NCBI GenBank assembly: GCA_016937175.1
Contig: JAFGWL010000056.1
Span: forward strand, 1-64,000
Direction of reading: 5' to 3'
Origin: Candidatus Mcinerneyibacteriota bacterium
GTDB lineage: Bacteria; Macinerneyibacteriota; Macinerneyibacteria; Macinerneyibacteriales; DSCS01
Length of the DNA: 64,000 nt
Shown here: piece by piece, positions 35,946-45,592 of the stretch
Layout of the letters: every line of letters begins with the position of its first letter
Numbering within the stretch: the stretch's first letter is position 1
Position numbers and translations under genes: made by a program
Notes under the pieces: generated by a model
Seen by the model: only the letters and a program-made list of their open reading frames with translations
Told to the model about the DNA's origin: nothing
The model's database searches: none

Positions 35946-36926
35946 TTATTGCTCCGTTTTTTTGGACTCGTCCGGCCGTCCCATGGGCTCCATGAGACGC
36001 CAGGCGTTTCGATAAGCGATTTTTTCACACTCCCCTATGGTAAATCCCGCTTTTCTAAAGGCCTCAAACAACCTGGGTATCCCTGAATAATCCTCCAATT
36101 CCAGAGGACAGAATATTCCGTCGAAATCACTTCCCAAAGCGCAGGCCTCTATTCCCCCGCATCTTTTTAGATGTCTCATATGAGCGACAATTCCTTCAAT
36201 GGTGCCGGTTTCTCCCGTGCCGAGAAAAGCAGAAGAAAAATTGACCCCGATGACTCCCCCACGTCCGGCTACATCACGGATCATCTCATCTGTGAGATTC
36301 CTTGGATGCGGGGTTATGGCCCTGCAGCAGGAGTGGCTGGCCAGGAAAGGCCCTTCCATGATCGCTGCCACGTCTTTGAACCCCCTGTCTGACAGGTGAG
36401 AGACATCCACGAGGATCCCCTTTTGTTCCATGGCTTTAACAGCATCTTTTCCCAAGTCCGTAAGCCCCTTTTCCGTGTGGACCCAATCTTTATTGGGATA
36501 CCCGAGCGAATTGGGGAAATTCCAGGTAAGTGTGATCAGCCGCACGCCTTTGCTGAAGAGAAGGTCGATGTCTTCCGGGGAAGTTATGATCCCTCCCTCT
36601 TCCAGCGTCAGTATGGCACTGATCTTATTTGAAGCTTTGTTTTTTTCAACATCCTCCAGAACGCGTGCCGATTCCAGTCCCGGAAGGGCTTCAATTTCTT
36701 CATAAAAACGGCTGATCATGGAAAAGGCATAATCCCTGTATTCTTCGATGGCCTTCGCCGGATCGCCCATATAGATGAAAGCAGCAAAGAACTGAGCTAA
36801 AGCTCCCCCTTTTCTCAGCTTCTCCATATCAATATGATACCCGTTTTTTTTGAAATCTCCTCCGTAAGTAAAGGTGCGCCACAGAGTATCGCAATGGAGG
36901 TCGATGACCGGAAAGGGAGCCTGCAT
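35946..36926 (-). CDS. M19-family membrane-dipeptidase-like zinc peptidase
   Basis: A 326-residue dipeptidase of the renal dipeptidase family. Zinc-site residues are visible as H11xD13 (DLHCD), the bridging Glu in LEEGG, His in VDVSHLS and SHSCCRA, and the GSDFDG segment near the C-terminus. Relatives hydrolyse dipeptides, often with a D-residue at the C-terminal side. There is no signal peptide, so it is probably cytosolic. The start at 36926 is four bases after the TAG of the upstream lipoprotein gene (TAGAGTGATG) and lacks a clear Shine-Dalgarno sequence, which suggests reinitiation. It lies between two c-di-GMP synthase genes. Confidence 0.9.
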   Translation of the reverse strand: MQAPFPVIDLHCDTLWRTFTYGGDFKKNGYHIDMEKLRKGGALAQFFAAFIYMGDPAKAIEEYRDYAFSMISRFYEEIEALPGLESARVLEDVEKNKASNKISAILTLEEGGIITSPEDIDLLFSKGVRLITLTWNFPNSLGYPNKDWVHTEKGLTDLGKDAVKAMEQKGILVDVSHLSDRGFKDVAAIMEGPFLASHSCCRAITPHPRNLTDEMIRDVAGRGGVIGVNFSSAFLGTGETGTIEGIVAHMRHLKRCGGIEACALGSDFDGIFCPLELEDYSGIPRLFEAFRKAGFTIGECEKIAYRNAWRLMEPMGRPDESKKTEQ

Positions 36927-36930
36927 CACT

Positions 36931-37809
36931 CTAGAGTCCGTTCCACCCTGCCAGCCGAGACCAGAGCCACCAGGCAGCATATGCCTTGAGATTTCCGTTC
37001 AGCGCCTGGGTATGGGCCGGATAACAGAGGTACCAATCTGTCCCCGAAGTATGAGCATCCTGCCATTGGATGGCCCAATTGGCATCGCGGATCTGATCCC
37101 CGTCTGAATCGTAATCACAATTATCATTGGCCAGCAAGGACAGATATTCCTCCCCGTCGGGATCATAACTCTCGATGTCGGCAAAATCGTAGAGGATCTT
37201 CTCATACTGCCTGCAGTAGGAGCGGATCTGTTCATTCCTCTGATGCAGGTTCCCGGCCAGGCCCGTTCCGTCCAGATGTCCGGTCATATAGACAAAAGCA
37301 ACCCCGGGATAATCGATCTCCAGCTGATTCATAAGATTCAGATAGGTCAGGATATCCTCTTCCGAGGCATCAGAGACCTGTCCGCACCAGGACCATATCA
37401 CCACATTACATTCAGGATGAGTGTCCAGATAGTCCCTGGTCGATTGGGCCCAGGAGACCCGGTCAGGGTTCCCCAGGTCGCTTGCTCCGCTGAAAGGGGT
37501 GTCCTGAAGATCCAAAGCTCCTCCGCTCCCGCCTTCATTCCAGGTATAGAGCCCCTCCCCCCCCATAAAGGCATCCAGGGCGTTCATCCCGGTAATGATC
37601 TGGCTTCCATGGGAAGTATGGCCGTAAGCGATATGGAGGTTCGTTTTAGCCGCCTCTATGGCCGATTCAGGGATCGCGTTGATGTCAGTACAAAGATGAT
37701 CCACAATAAACCCGTCGCTTAAGACAGGGTCCAGGATCTTCGACTCCGTTTTGGCACATCCCCACAGAAAAATCAAAAGAATGATAAGGAAAAAGAGCAT
37801 TTTTCTCAT
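36931..37809 (-). CDS. Secreted lipoprotein with SGNH-hydrolase-like features
   Basis: A 292-residue lipoprotein (lipobox LWGC). An early YGHTSHGSQI segment, CNVVIWSWCGQ, YMTGHLDG and a C-terminal D.NWAIQWQDAH suggest a hydrolase-like alpha/beta fold with conserved Ser and His residues. I cannot assign it to a named family with certainty. An acidic stretch (NDNCDYDSDGDQIRD) resembles a calcium-binding loop. GGAGG precedes the ATG. It follows the 1579-residue cyclase gene by 16 bases and precedes the M19 dipeptidase by 4. Cell-wall or polysaccharide hydrolysis is a guess. Confidence 0.65.
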   Translation of the reverse strand: MRKMLFFLIILLIFLWGCAKTESKILDPVLSDGFIVDHLCTDINAIPESAIEAAKTNLHIAYGHTSHGSQIITGMNALDAFMGGEGLYTWNEGGSGGALDLQDTPFSGASDLGNPDRVSWAQSTRDYLDTHPECNVVIWSWCGQVSDASEEDILTYLNLMNQLEIDYPGVAFVYMTGHLDGTGLAGNLHQRNEQIRSYCRQYEKILYDFADIESYDPDGEEYLSLLANDNCDYDSDGDQIRDANWAIQWQDAHTSGTDWYLCYPAHTQALNGNLKAYAAWWLWSRLAGWNGL

Positions 37810-37825
37810 ATGACCTCCTCCGTCT

Positions 37826-40800
37826 TCAAGTATCCTCTTCTTTTTGAATGGTATGAAAGGATGCTAAAAAGACCTTTTCACTGATAATATTCCCCAGCAT
37901 CGTAAAAAAACGTTCATCCTGCTGAAAAGAATAGCGGTCCGATCCCATCTCCAGATAGACCGAAACACTGTAATGTTCATGGATGGAATAGGTATTCAGC
38001 CTGGCTCCGCCTAACCCCCTGTCAGACTCCATCTCTCTTTTGCCCACCCCCTGGGCAGAGGCTTTTTTTTCGTAATAAATAAAGTGACTGTTCCCGCCCA
38101 TGAGAATTCCCAGACGTGTAGCTTGGAAAAGGGCTACGAGGATATCATAAATATCCGAAACGACCTCTTCAACAGGCATAAAGGGGTCGATCTTCTCTTC
38201 AATGCCCAGCAAGGCATCCAGCTTCTCTTTCTCCCGGACAGGGTCATCGATAGCCTTTTTATTGTTTTTCTTTTCTCCCGCTGCACTCGCCGGCATGGTC
38301 TCATAGGCGATGGTCACATTTCGTCCGCTCGATTTTGCATAATAGAGAGCTTCATCGGCCTGTCCCAGCAGAGAGTCTAAAATCTCTGCATCCCGGGGAT
38401 AGAGGGCATACCCTATGCTGACGGTCAGGTTGAACTTTTTGTTCAGGGCCGAACTCTGTACATTCGCCCGGATCCGGTCCGTGATACCGGAATAGGAAGC
38501 TTTCGGGGGAACCATCATGGCCAGGACGATCTCCTCGCCTCCATAGCGTCCGACGATATCTGAGGCTCTGACTGTCTCTTTGATAATAGCACTCACTTCT
38601 TTTAAAACAGCATCTCCCCTGGCATGGCCGTATCTGTCGTTAATATTCTTAAAATGGTCGATATCAAGGATGGCTATGATCACCTGCTGGTCATTGTTCA
38701 AAGCATATTCCATGAGTTTTTTGGTCAGATTGATCCAGTGTTCCCTTTTATAAAGGCCCGTAAGCTTGTCCATGAGAGCCGTCTGTTTCAGGTAATCGTA
38801 ATAGCCTGCGGCATTGATGTAATCTCTCAGGGGGCCCAGCCCCTCTGTGACCTCCGCGTCAGGCACCAGCAGCATCCTGTCGCTGTCCAGATAGATACAT
38901 CCCCTCAAGGCAAAGTAGTGGTAGCTTGACTGGCGCTTATTGTCTCCCCTGTATTTATTGTGTCCCAGTTTTTCTATGTCAAGCACCGGGATCACCATGA
39001 CAGCACTGGCAGAAGAACCTTTTCTGGCCGGTTCACGGCTGAAATAGACATCCCGATGGGATGATTCAAAAAGGACCTCGTTGATCGCCTCTTTATAGAC
39101 AGGAAGAGGTGGATGATATCCGGTCCCCAGGTCCAGAACCACTTTATGCTGCCACCCTTCATACATGTCATACTCATAATAGGCTGCCCGGGTCATGCCG
39201 GTGATCCGGATCAGGTCTTTCAGAATGGACCTGTAGAGATTCTCACCTTCACTCATGGGAGACAACCTGTAGTTTTTCAATGCCCGTTTTTTCTCTTCCC
39301 GGATAAAACGCCGTGCTGTCTGCTCATATTCCTGACGAAATGAGTCCAGATGAAATTTTTCGGACTCATACCCCTGTTCCCGGAGGAGCTTACTGTGGAA
39401 GCGCCATTCAGGATTCTTCTTTTTAAAGGAATCCCTGTATTGATAAGGGATATGCGCCAGCCAGCGGCTCATGATAGAAAGAAGCTGGGCACAATATTCC
39501 AGATGCAGTGCATTCTTCGTCTTCTCTTTTCGGATAAGAGCGTTAAGGACAAACATGGACCTGGAATACCCTGTAAACTCCCCCATCCCCTCTTCATCAA
39601 ACTCCCTCTTCTCTCCGCTGAGAAAGAGGATGACATCCATCATCTTCCTGTCCCCCGGCTCCAGGGTCTCCAGGGAGCCGGAGTCGATTTTTTTTACATA
39701 GTCAGCTGCATCCTGATAGTGGCCTGCACATAGGAGCTGAAGGGCAGCGGTCAGAAGGACGATACTGTAATAGGCCTGGTCTTCAGCGGAAGAAAAACGT
39801 GAAAAGAGGCCTTCGATAAACTCGTCCATGGACTTCTTCCCTTCTGCCTGGAAGAGAAGAGCGATTCTGACGTCGAAATACTCATAACTTACTTTTAAAG
39901 CGCTCCGTTCTTCATAAAAGGGGGCCGCTTCCTTCAAATGGGCTTTAGCCTGTTGATAATCCCCCAGTTCCATAAGCATATCCGCATAGAGAAGATGAAG
40001 CTTTGAATTTTCCCGGAGTGTAGGAGCTTCAGCCAGGTAAAGCTCTATTTTTTTAAAGGTCGACAGGGCTTGCTCATACTGATGGAGAAGTTTGTAGACT
40101 AAAGATAGGTTGATCGAGTTTGTAACCATTGAAAAATAGATCTTTGCCTGCTCAGCAGCTTTCACTGCGCTTGTCCATGAGGCCGTACAAGCTTCATAAT
40201 CTCCTGAATAGTAGTGTATGACACCGATATTAGTTGCCACAATAGCTTCGTAACGATAGTTCTCCAGGATCCGTGCGATCTCAAGTGCTTTGTTATAGTG
40301 GACCAAAGCCTCCGGAAGACGTCCCTGTCTGCGGAGAACGATGGCCAGATTGTTATGGCTGCTGAAGTGGGCATCCAGCCCTGTTTTCTCTCCTTTTTTT
40401 CCAACGATCTCAATCATGGACCGGGCTGTCTCCTGCATCTTTTCAAGATCCATCTTATCCATATAACAGGAAAACATCTCATTCATGACCATGACCCGGT
40501 TTTCATCGTTCAACGATTCGATGGGCTTTTTATATTTCTCCATGAGCTGTTCCATCTCTTCATAGCGGCCGAGGAATTTCAACTTCAGCAGGACATGCCG
40601 GAGAACGAGGGCCCAGGTATCCTTCTCCTTCCGGTCATAAGCATCCAGAAAAGGGTACATCGCCCTTACATCATCCAGAGTCGCTTTATCATCCAGAGTC
40701 AGCTTAAAAGCCTTTGTGACCTGCTTCTCTCGTTCCGTCCGCCCCTCTTTCTCCAATTTTTCCAACAGGAGGGAATTGTCATAGACATGATTGTGATCCA

Positions 40801-42565
40801 GCTTCAATAAGTTCAGATAGAGGTCAAAGGAGTTTCCCCCTTTCATCTCCCCGATATTTTTTTCAAAGGCCCGGAAGAGGCGAAAAAAGAGGACACGGTT
40901 CAGAGAACGCTCCCTTTCGCTCAACCGGTTGTAAAAAGAGAGGATCTTTTCGTAAGCTTCTTCCCCCTGCCCGGTGTTTAGCGAATAAAAGACATAGCTT
41001 TCAAGATAAGCCTTCTCCTGAAATGCAAGTCTTTCCAGCTCATCATACAAAGGACGTTGATCCGTCGTCGTAAATTTTTGTCGGACAAGATCGCCGGGGA
41101 TCCTGTTCAACCGCAGGATGAAGAAAAGTTTGTCCCGGTAAAAAGCTTTCTCTTCCATGAGGTAGATAAGGGCCTTTTTTTCTTCAGAAGAGAAGAAATC
41201 GAAAAAAGAGGAAGGTATCTTTCCTCCCATGGATCGGGCCAGAACCACCACATCCTCTACGGCTTTTCGCTCAGAGCCGGGAATCTCCTTTAAGGAAATG
41301 GAAAAATCGAAACTCTCTTTCCCCTTATCCAGCGAGACAGTCCCGTTTTTGAATATAAGAGACTCTCCTGCAGCCATTTGACGGATAAGCCTAAGAAGGA
41401 GGGATGGCTCTCCTTCCGACTGACGCCACAGGGTCTTCGCGGCCTCTTCATCTTCGTTCAGATAAGGAATATAATACCGGAGGACGCGACAGGATTCTTC
41501 TTCTGTCAGAAGCGGGCAGGAGAGGTTTTCAAACTCTTCAGCAGGCTCGCGCTGCCAGATGAAAAAAGAGATACGATTGTTTTCAAAATGGTTCGCAATC
41601 TTTCTGAGCAGGCTAAGGTCATCACGGCTCATGGATTCTGCCGCTCCCAGCCCAATGGCCACAGGCCCATACCCGGCTGCATCTTCAAGAAAGCTCAGGA
41701 GCCCCTCTTCTCCGTCTGCGCCATTGACTGCCGCTGTAAGCCTCTGAGAAAGGGGTTCCGGGCCTTCTGCCCTGTAAAGCTCGATCCCCTCAGCCTGGAT
41801 AAGAGACAAGACCGCCTCATACCAGATACGGGCATTATCAGCACCACGATAATCATAGATCACCGTCACCGGCTGTATAAAAGTGAGCCCGTCCGGGGTT
41901 CTTGACTGTATAAGTCGTTCAGCTGGGAAGGGAGTGGCCCTGATATGCTCCAGTGCCACAGCTTTAACGTAATCATCCGAGATAAGAGAACGGAAACCGG
42001 GCAGCGAGAAGAGCTCCGTTGCATCCTCTTCCCTGAAGGGAAACCCGAGAGACCTCAGTAACTCAGCAACGGCTTTCATATCATTTTTCTGTCCCAGGGC
42101 ATTATTCACATAGAGAGGGCTCATATCAAAAAAAAGAGGAAGCCCCTGGCCGTCAGCCAGGATATTGCTTTCCCTGAGATCTCCGTGATAAGCTTCATTT
42201 CTGTGTAGAAACCCTAAAAAGACATAAAGGGCACTGATTAGGGTTCCGGCCTTCTGCTTGTCGGCCTGGAAAAGCGAGGGATATTTGTCGGCTATATAAA
42301 AGCAACGGGTTGTATCAGTGAATCGACCGTCGATGGTCCGCAAAGGGTGAAAGGAATCCAGGGGCCGAAGCAGCGGATGTCGGTTCAACAGGCCGGCAAG
42401 ATATTCCTTTCTCAGAAGATCAGTCTGAAAACGTTCTTCCGAAGCCGTGACCTTCAATATCTTCTCTTCGCCCGGAAAGAGGCGGTCGACCGCTTCATAG
42501 ACGATGAAATTGCTGTTCTCATTCAAAAGGGTTTTGATTTCAAAGCGGCCGTTGAATAGTTTCAT
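37826..42565 (-). CDS. Giant kinase-like/TPR/GAF/GGDEF protein (paralogue of 31152-35927)
   Basis: A 1579-residue cytosolic protein colinear with the 1591-residue paralogue. Its kinase-like N-terminus has the same key positions (Lys38, HGDLRESN at 127-134, DMS at 147), then a STAND-like region without a P-loop, TPR helices, a GAF-like domain, GGDEF and a C-terminal GAF-like domain. The cyclase signature is GGEEI (1342-1346), ending in Ile instead of Phe, with RxxD (RASD, 1333-1336) intact. Activity is likely but less certain than for its twin. It is the first gene of the operon. There is no Shine-Dalgarno sequence, and the -10 ends 6 bases before the ATG. Confidence 0.9.
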   Translation of the reverse strand: MKLFNGRFEIKTLLNENSNFIVYEAVDRLFPGEEKILKVTASEERFQTDLLRKEYLAGLLNRHPLLRPLDSFHPLRTIDGRFTDTTRCFYIADKYPSLFQADKQKAGTLISALYVFLGFLHRNEAYHGDLRESNILADGQGLPLFFDMSPLYVNNALGQKNDMKAVAELLRSLGFPFREEDATELFSLPGFRSLISDDYVKAVALEHIRATPFPAERLIQSRTPDGLTFIQPVTVIYDYRGADNARIWYEAVLSLIQAEGIELYRAEGPEPLSQRLTAAVNGADGEEGLLSFLEDAAGYGPVAIGLGAAESMSRDDLSLLRKIANHFENNRISFFIWQREPAEEFENLSCPLLTEEESCRVLRYYIPYLNEDEEAAKTLWRQSEGEPSLLLRLIRQMAAGESLIFKNGTVSLDKGKESFDFSISLKEIPGSERKAVEDVVVLARSMGGKIPSSFFDFFSSEEKKALIYLMEEKAFYRDKLFFILRLNRIPGDLVRQKFTTTDQRPLYDELERLAFQEKAYLESYVFYSLNTGQGEEAYEKILSFYNRLSERERSLNRVLFFRLFRAFEKNIGEMKGGNSFDLYLNLLKLDHNHVYDNSLLLEKLEKEGRTEREKQVTKAFKLTLDDKATLDDVRAMYPFLDAYDRKEKDTWALVLRHVLLKLKFLGRYEEMEQLMEKYKKPIESLNDENRVMVMNEMFSCYMDKMDLEKMQETARSMIEIVGKKGEKTGLDAHFSSHNNLAIVLRRQGRLPEALVHYNKALEIARILENYRYEAIVATNIGVIHYYSGDYEACTASWTSAVKAAEQAKIYFSMVTNSINLSLVYKLLHQYEQALSTFKKIELYLAEAPTLRENSKLHLLYADMLMELGDYQQAKAHLKEAAPFYEERSALKVSYEYFDVRIALLFQAEGKKSMDEFIEGLFSRFSSAEDQAYYSIVLLTAALQLLCAGHYQDAADYVKKIDSGSLETLEPGDRKMMDVILFLSGEKREFDEEGMGEFTGYSRSMFVLNALIRKEKTKNALHLEYCAQLLSIMSRWLAHIPYQYRDSFKKKNPEWRFHSKLLREQGYESEKFHLDSFRQEYEQTARRFIREEKKRALKNYRLSPMSEGENLYRSILKDLIRITGMTRAAYYEYDMYEGWQHKVVLDLGTGYHPPLPVYKEAINEVLFESSHRDVYFSREPARKGSSASAVMVIPVLDIEKLGHNKYRGDNKRQSSYHYFALRGCIYLDSDRMLLVPDAEVTEGLGPLRDYINAAGYYDYLKQTALMDKLTGLYKREHWINLTKKLMEYALNNDQQVIIAILDIDHFKNINDRYGHARGDAVLKEVSAIIKETVRASDIVGRYGGEEIVLAMMVPPKASYSGITDRIRANVQSSALNKKFNLTVSIGYALYPRDAEILDSLLGQADEALYYAKSSGRNVTIAYETMPASAAGEKKNNKKAIDDPVREKEKLDALLGIEEKIDPFMPVEEVVSDIYDILVALFQATRLGILMGGNSHFIYYEKKASAQGVGKREMESDRGLGGARLNTYSIHEHYSVSVYLEMGSDRYSFQQDERFFTMLGNIISEKVFLASFHTIQKEEDT

Positions 42566-42571
42566 TTTTCT

Positions 42572-42599
42572 ATCTTATCATCTTCCCGTAACTATTCAA
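42572..42599 (-). promoter_or_regulatory. Promoter of the twin-cyclase operon (leaderless)
   Basis: TTGAAT (42594-42599), 16 bases, TAAGAT (42572-42577). The -10 ends six bases before the ATG of the 37826-42565 gene, leaving no room for a leader. It is divergent from another leaderless promoter about 40 bases away. Confidence 0.5.
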
Positions 42600-42640
42600 T
42601 CTCTTTTCCTTACCCATTTACCCTTTTTATCACTCAACCC

Positions 42641-42669
42641 TTGCCCATCACCATTCTCCCTGATATAAT
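42641..42669 (+). promoter_or_regulatory. Promoter of the zinc-ribbon membrane protein gene (leaderless)
   Basis: TTGCCC (42641-42646), 17 bases, perfect TATAAT (42664-42669), then seven bases to the ATG at 42677. No Shine-Dalgarno sequence is possible if transcription starts at the usual distance. Confidence 0.65.
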
Positions 42670-42676
42670 TTCATTA

Positions 42677-43444
42677 ATGAAACGGGAATCATCTTTGTAT
42701 CACTGTCCGGAATGCAGTGAATTCGTAACAATGTCCCAATCCTACTGTCCTGCTTGCGGGACACGCCTTTCCCCTTCCCGGCTCAGGCCAGCCGCAGAAG
42801 AGGATAAGGTGACCCGGAAACACAGACGCTCTTTTGTCCCCCTCATCCTCGTTTTCATCCTCCTTATCACCGCTGTCATTTTCCTCAGCCCTCTCAACCG
42901 GGCTCTTCGCCCTCTTCTTCCCGGAATGCCGGTTTTTCAGGAGCCCCCCGGGACCTTCGAATGGGACGGAGAATACCTTACGTCACATGCGGGGAATTTT
43001 TATATCCGTCTTCCTTCTCCCCCGTCTTTTGAGATCTCACAGATCAAAGCTGAAGGGGCTTCTTTCGACGAATATATTTTTACAGCACAGGATGAAGAAA
43101 GCCAGTGTCGTATTCTTTTTACTCTTCTTGATGACAGGACTTGCGGGACTCTTGATTTCAGCCAGCCCCTGAAAGCTTTGGAAACCCTCAGCAGGATGAA
43201 CATCATCGAGGGGAACCCCGTATCGGCATCTCCCCTGCTCTTTTATGATTTCTGGCCGGGAATCGAATTTCAGGTAGAGGTCATTCCCCGGCAGGGGTCT
43301 GCATTACTGGGAGTGGGACGAGCTTTTTTAAAAGAAAAGACCCTCTATATCATGGAAGTTGTCAGGCCCTCAGCCCCGGGGCTTCCCCAAAAGAGCTCTT
43401 CCATCCCCTGGGTCGACTCCTTCGGGTTGATCGATATCAACTGA
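42677..43444 (+). CDS. Zinc-ribbon membrane protein, function unknown
   Basis: A 255-residue protein. An N-terminal zinc ribbon with two CxxC knuckles (CPEC, CPAC; residues about 10-28) and a basic linker lead to one TM helix (about 50-70). A probable periplasmic beta domain of about 185 residues follows, without recognised motifs. The layout, a cytosolic metal-binding knuckle plus an external domain, is common in small regulatory membrane proteins. The start at 42677 is fixed by the promoter, since an earlier in-frame ATG (42641) lies in the -35. It diverges from the twin-cyclase operon and converges on trkH. Confidence 0.7.
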   Translation: MKRESSLYHCPECSEFVTMSQSYCPACGTRLSPSRLRPAAEEDKVTRKHRRSFVPLILVFILLITAVIFLSPLNRALRPLLPGMPVFQEPPGTFEWDGEYLTSHAGNFYIRLPSPPSFEISQIKAEGASFDEYIFTAQDEESQCRILFTLLDDRTCGTLDFSQPLKALETLSRMNIIEGNPVSASPLLFYDFWPGIEFQVEVIPRQGSALLGVGRAFLKEKTLYIMEVVRPSAPGLPQKSSSIPWVDSFGLIDIN

Positions 43445-43446
43445 TT

Positions 43447-44931
43447 CTATCTCTGATTATAATATCGGTACAGCTTGATGTCTGTGATCACCTTGCCCAG
43501 GCCCACAAAAATAACAAATATCTCAAGACGTCCCAGGAACATCCCGGCAATCTCAGTCCAAAGAATATAAGGCGGGGCTGTTGCTGAAGTCACTCCCACA
43601 GAAAGACCGACTGTCCCGAGAGAAGAGGCAAACTCAAAAAATGAATCTGTGAATGAGTATCCGGCTGTCATAAGGATAAGAGTTCCCGCGAAAAGAATCA
43701 GAAGATAGGTAAAGACAAAGGCAAAGATCTTGTGCACCATCTCTGTTGTGATCCATTGCATACCGCCGCCGTAATAGACTCCTTTACTTTGGATGGTATT
43801 CTTCGGTAAAAGCTGGCGTCTGATATGAAACCATAGTTCCTTAAGGATGACGATGACACGGATCTGCTTGACCCCCCCTGATGTCGAATAGGCTCCTCCT
43901 CCTGTGATCATTAAAATGGAGATAACTACAAGGGCGATCTCGCTGAATTTGGAATAGGGATGGATATTGAATCCGGTCGTTGTCAATCCCGATATAGACT
44001 CAAAAACAGCTGCTTTTATGCGATAAGCTAGCGGAGCTGCTTCACCTGAAGAAACAGAAAAAAAAAGGAACAGTGAACTTGCCAGGGCCATGACAGCGAA
44101 AAGCCTGACTTCAGTGTTCTTAAAAAGTTTTTTAATATTTCCGTGGAAGACCTCATAGGCTGTAATAAAATTCAGATTCCCCACAAACATAAGAATGAGA
44201 ATGATAAAATAAACAGGCCATGAACTCCAATAACCGATACTTTGAGGGTGCGTTGCAAAACCTCCGGTCGAGATCGCTGCAAATGTATGATTGACAGCAT
44301 CAAAAAAAGACATTCCGGCCCACTTTAAAAGAAGAACCCCCGTAATCGCATAAGCACCATAGATGCGCATGACGACTTTTGCCGAGCTGACCACGTTGGG
44401 GATCATTTTATCAGAGCGTCCCTCTGCTTCCATGATGGAACTACCGAAGCCGGCCTGTATTCCGAACACAGAAAGCATGATGATGGCCAGCCCTGCTCCT
44501 CCGGCGAATTGCATAATACTTCTCCATAACAGAAAGGGAGATGTAATGGAGGTCACATCAAGCACAGAAAGGCCCGTCGTCGTCCATCCGCTCATGGATT
44601 CGAAAAAAGCAAGATGAAAGGGGATGTTCAGCCCGATCCAGAAAGGAAACGATGAGACTACAATGATCCAGAGCCAACCGAAAACAGTCAGGACAGCACC
44701 GTAATAGAGATTCATCTCTTCATTTTTATAACGAATAAAGAGAATTCGTAGAACAAGCCCGGTGGCAAGGAGAACGAGAGAGGGAAACCAAAAAGAAAAG
44801 ATCTCCCTGTTTCCTCCCCCCGAAGTCAAAAGAGCCATAAGGAGAGACGGAAGAAAGAGAAAACTTCCGATAATAGACATATAGCCTGTATAGTAGAGGA
44901 TTCCAGCATATTTTCTCATTATCTCATTCAT
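43447..44931 (-). CDS. trkH: TrkH-type potassium-uptake channel subunit
   Basis: A 494-residue inner-membrane K+ translocating subunit. Four selectivity-filter loops are visible, each around a Gly: GWTTTGLSVL, AISTGGFATH, GLTTTGFNIH and GTVGLSVGV. About ten TM helices flank them. The chosen start (44931) has AAGGGG about 9 bases upstream and lies 4 bases after the trkA2 stop. A Met four codons in is an alternative. It ends the Trk operon and nearly meets the convergent zinc-ribbon gene. Confidence 0.93.
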   Translation of the reverse strand: MNEIMRKYAGILYYTGYMSIIGSFLFLPSLLMALLTSGGGNREIFSFWFPSLVLLATGLVLRILFIRYKNEEMNLYYGAVLTVFGWLWIIVVSSFPFWIGLNIPFHLAFFESMSGWTTTGLSVLDVTSITSPFLLWRSIMQFAGGAGLAIIMLSVFGIQAGFGSSIMEAEGRSDKMIPNVVSSAKVVMRIYGAYAITGVLLLKWAGMSFFDAVNHTFAAISTGGFATHPQSIGYWSSWPVYFIILILMFVGNLNFITAYEVFHGNIKKLFKNTEVRLFAVMALASSLFLFFSVSSGEAAPLAYRIKAAVFESISGLTTTGFNIHPYSKFSEIALVVISILMITGGGAYSTSGGVKQIRVIVILKELWFHIRRQLLPKNTIQSKGVYYGGGMQWITTEMVHKIFAFVFTYLLILFAGTLILMTAGYSFTDSFFEFASSLGTVGLSVGVTSATAPPYILWTEIAGMFLGRLEIFVIFVGLGKVITDIKLYRYYNQR

Positions 44932-44935
44932 GTTG

Positions 44936-45592
44936 TCAGTCCCCTTCGATGATTTTTGCAATTTTTCCGATATTTTCAGGGTCAGAGATGACAAGGATCT
45001 TCTGCCCCGACCTCAGGGGAGTCTCTCCCCCGGGAATAGTGATCCCGTTCTCATCAAAGATGACACTGACCAGGGACATTTTGGGGAAATGGGCATCTTT
45101 GATAGCGACCCCGTTGACGGGCGAATCCTCGCTGATCTCGTATTGTGTCATAACTACTTTTCCTTCTGCGAAACTCATGAGATAAGAAAACCCTTCAAAG
45201 ATGGTATTCTGACTGATCAGGTCGGCGATCATCTTTGTATTGGACAATCCTTTGATCCCGAAATCCCTAAAGACCTCTTCAAGCTCAAAATTGTTCACAA
45301 GAGCCAGGACATGAGGGACTTTGAAGATGGTCCTGGCTACTTGTCCAATAATGAAATTATCCTGATCCTTTTCCCGTAAAGTAATCAGAACATCACAAAA
45401 ATCAGTTTCCGCTTCTTTCAGGCTTTTCAGGCCCGTTCCGCTTCCCAGGATAACCCTGGCTTTTAATTCCTTCGACAAAAATTCGCATTCGCTTGGTTCA
45501 CTGTTCAGAATTGTCAACTGATGCCCTTTTGAAAGTAGCATCTTACCTAGAAAAAATATAATACGTCCTGTGCCGATGATGGTTATTTTCAC
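44936..45592 (-). CDS. trkA: TrkA-type NAD-binding gating protein (N and C domains)
   Basis: A 218-residue cytosolic regulator of TrkH. The RCK N-domain has a GTGRII nucleotide loop, and a TrkA_C domain occupies about residues 135-215. The start is GTG at 45592, overlapping the TGA of the preceding gene (GTGA) with GGGAGG four bases upstream. The longer frame to 45688 lies inside that gene and is rejected. With the shorter TrkA-like protein next to it, it replaces the single two-lobed TrkA of enterobacteria. Its loop lacks the third Gly, so nucleotide preference may differ from its partner. Confidence 0.9.
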   Translation of the reverse strand: MKITIIGTGRIIFFLGKMLLSKGHQLTILNSEPSECEFLSKELKARVILGSGTGLKSLKEAETDFCDVLITLREKDQDNFIIGQVARTIFKVPHVLALVNNFELEEVFRDFGIKGLSNTKMIADLISQNTIFEGFSYLMSFAEGKVVMTQYEISEDSPVNGVAIKDAHFPKMSLVSVIFDENGITIPGGETPLRSGQKILVISDPENIGKIAKIIEGD

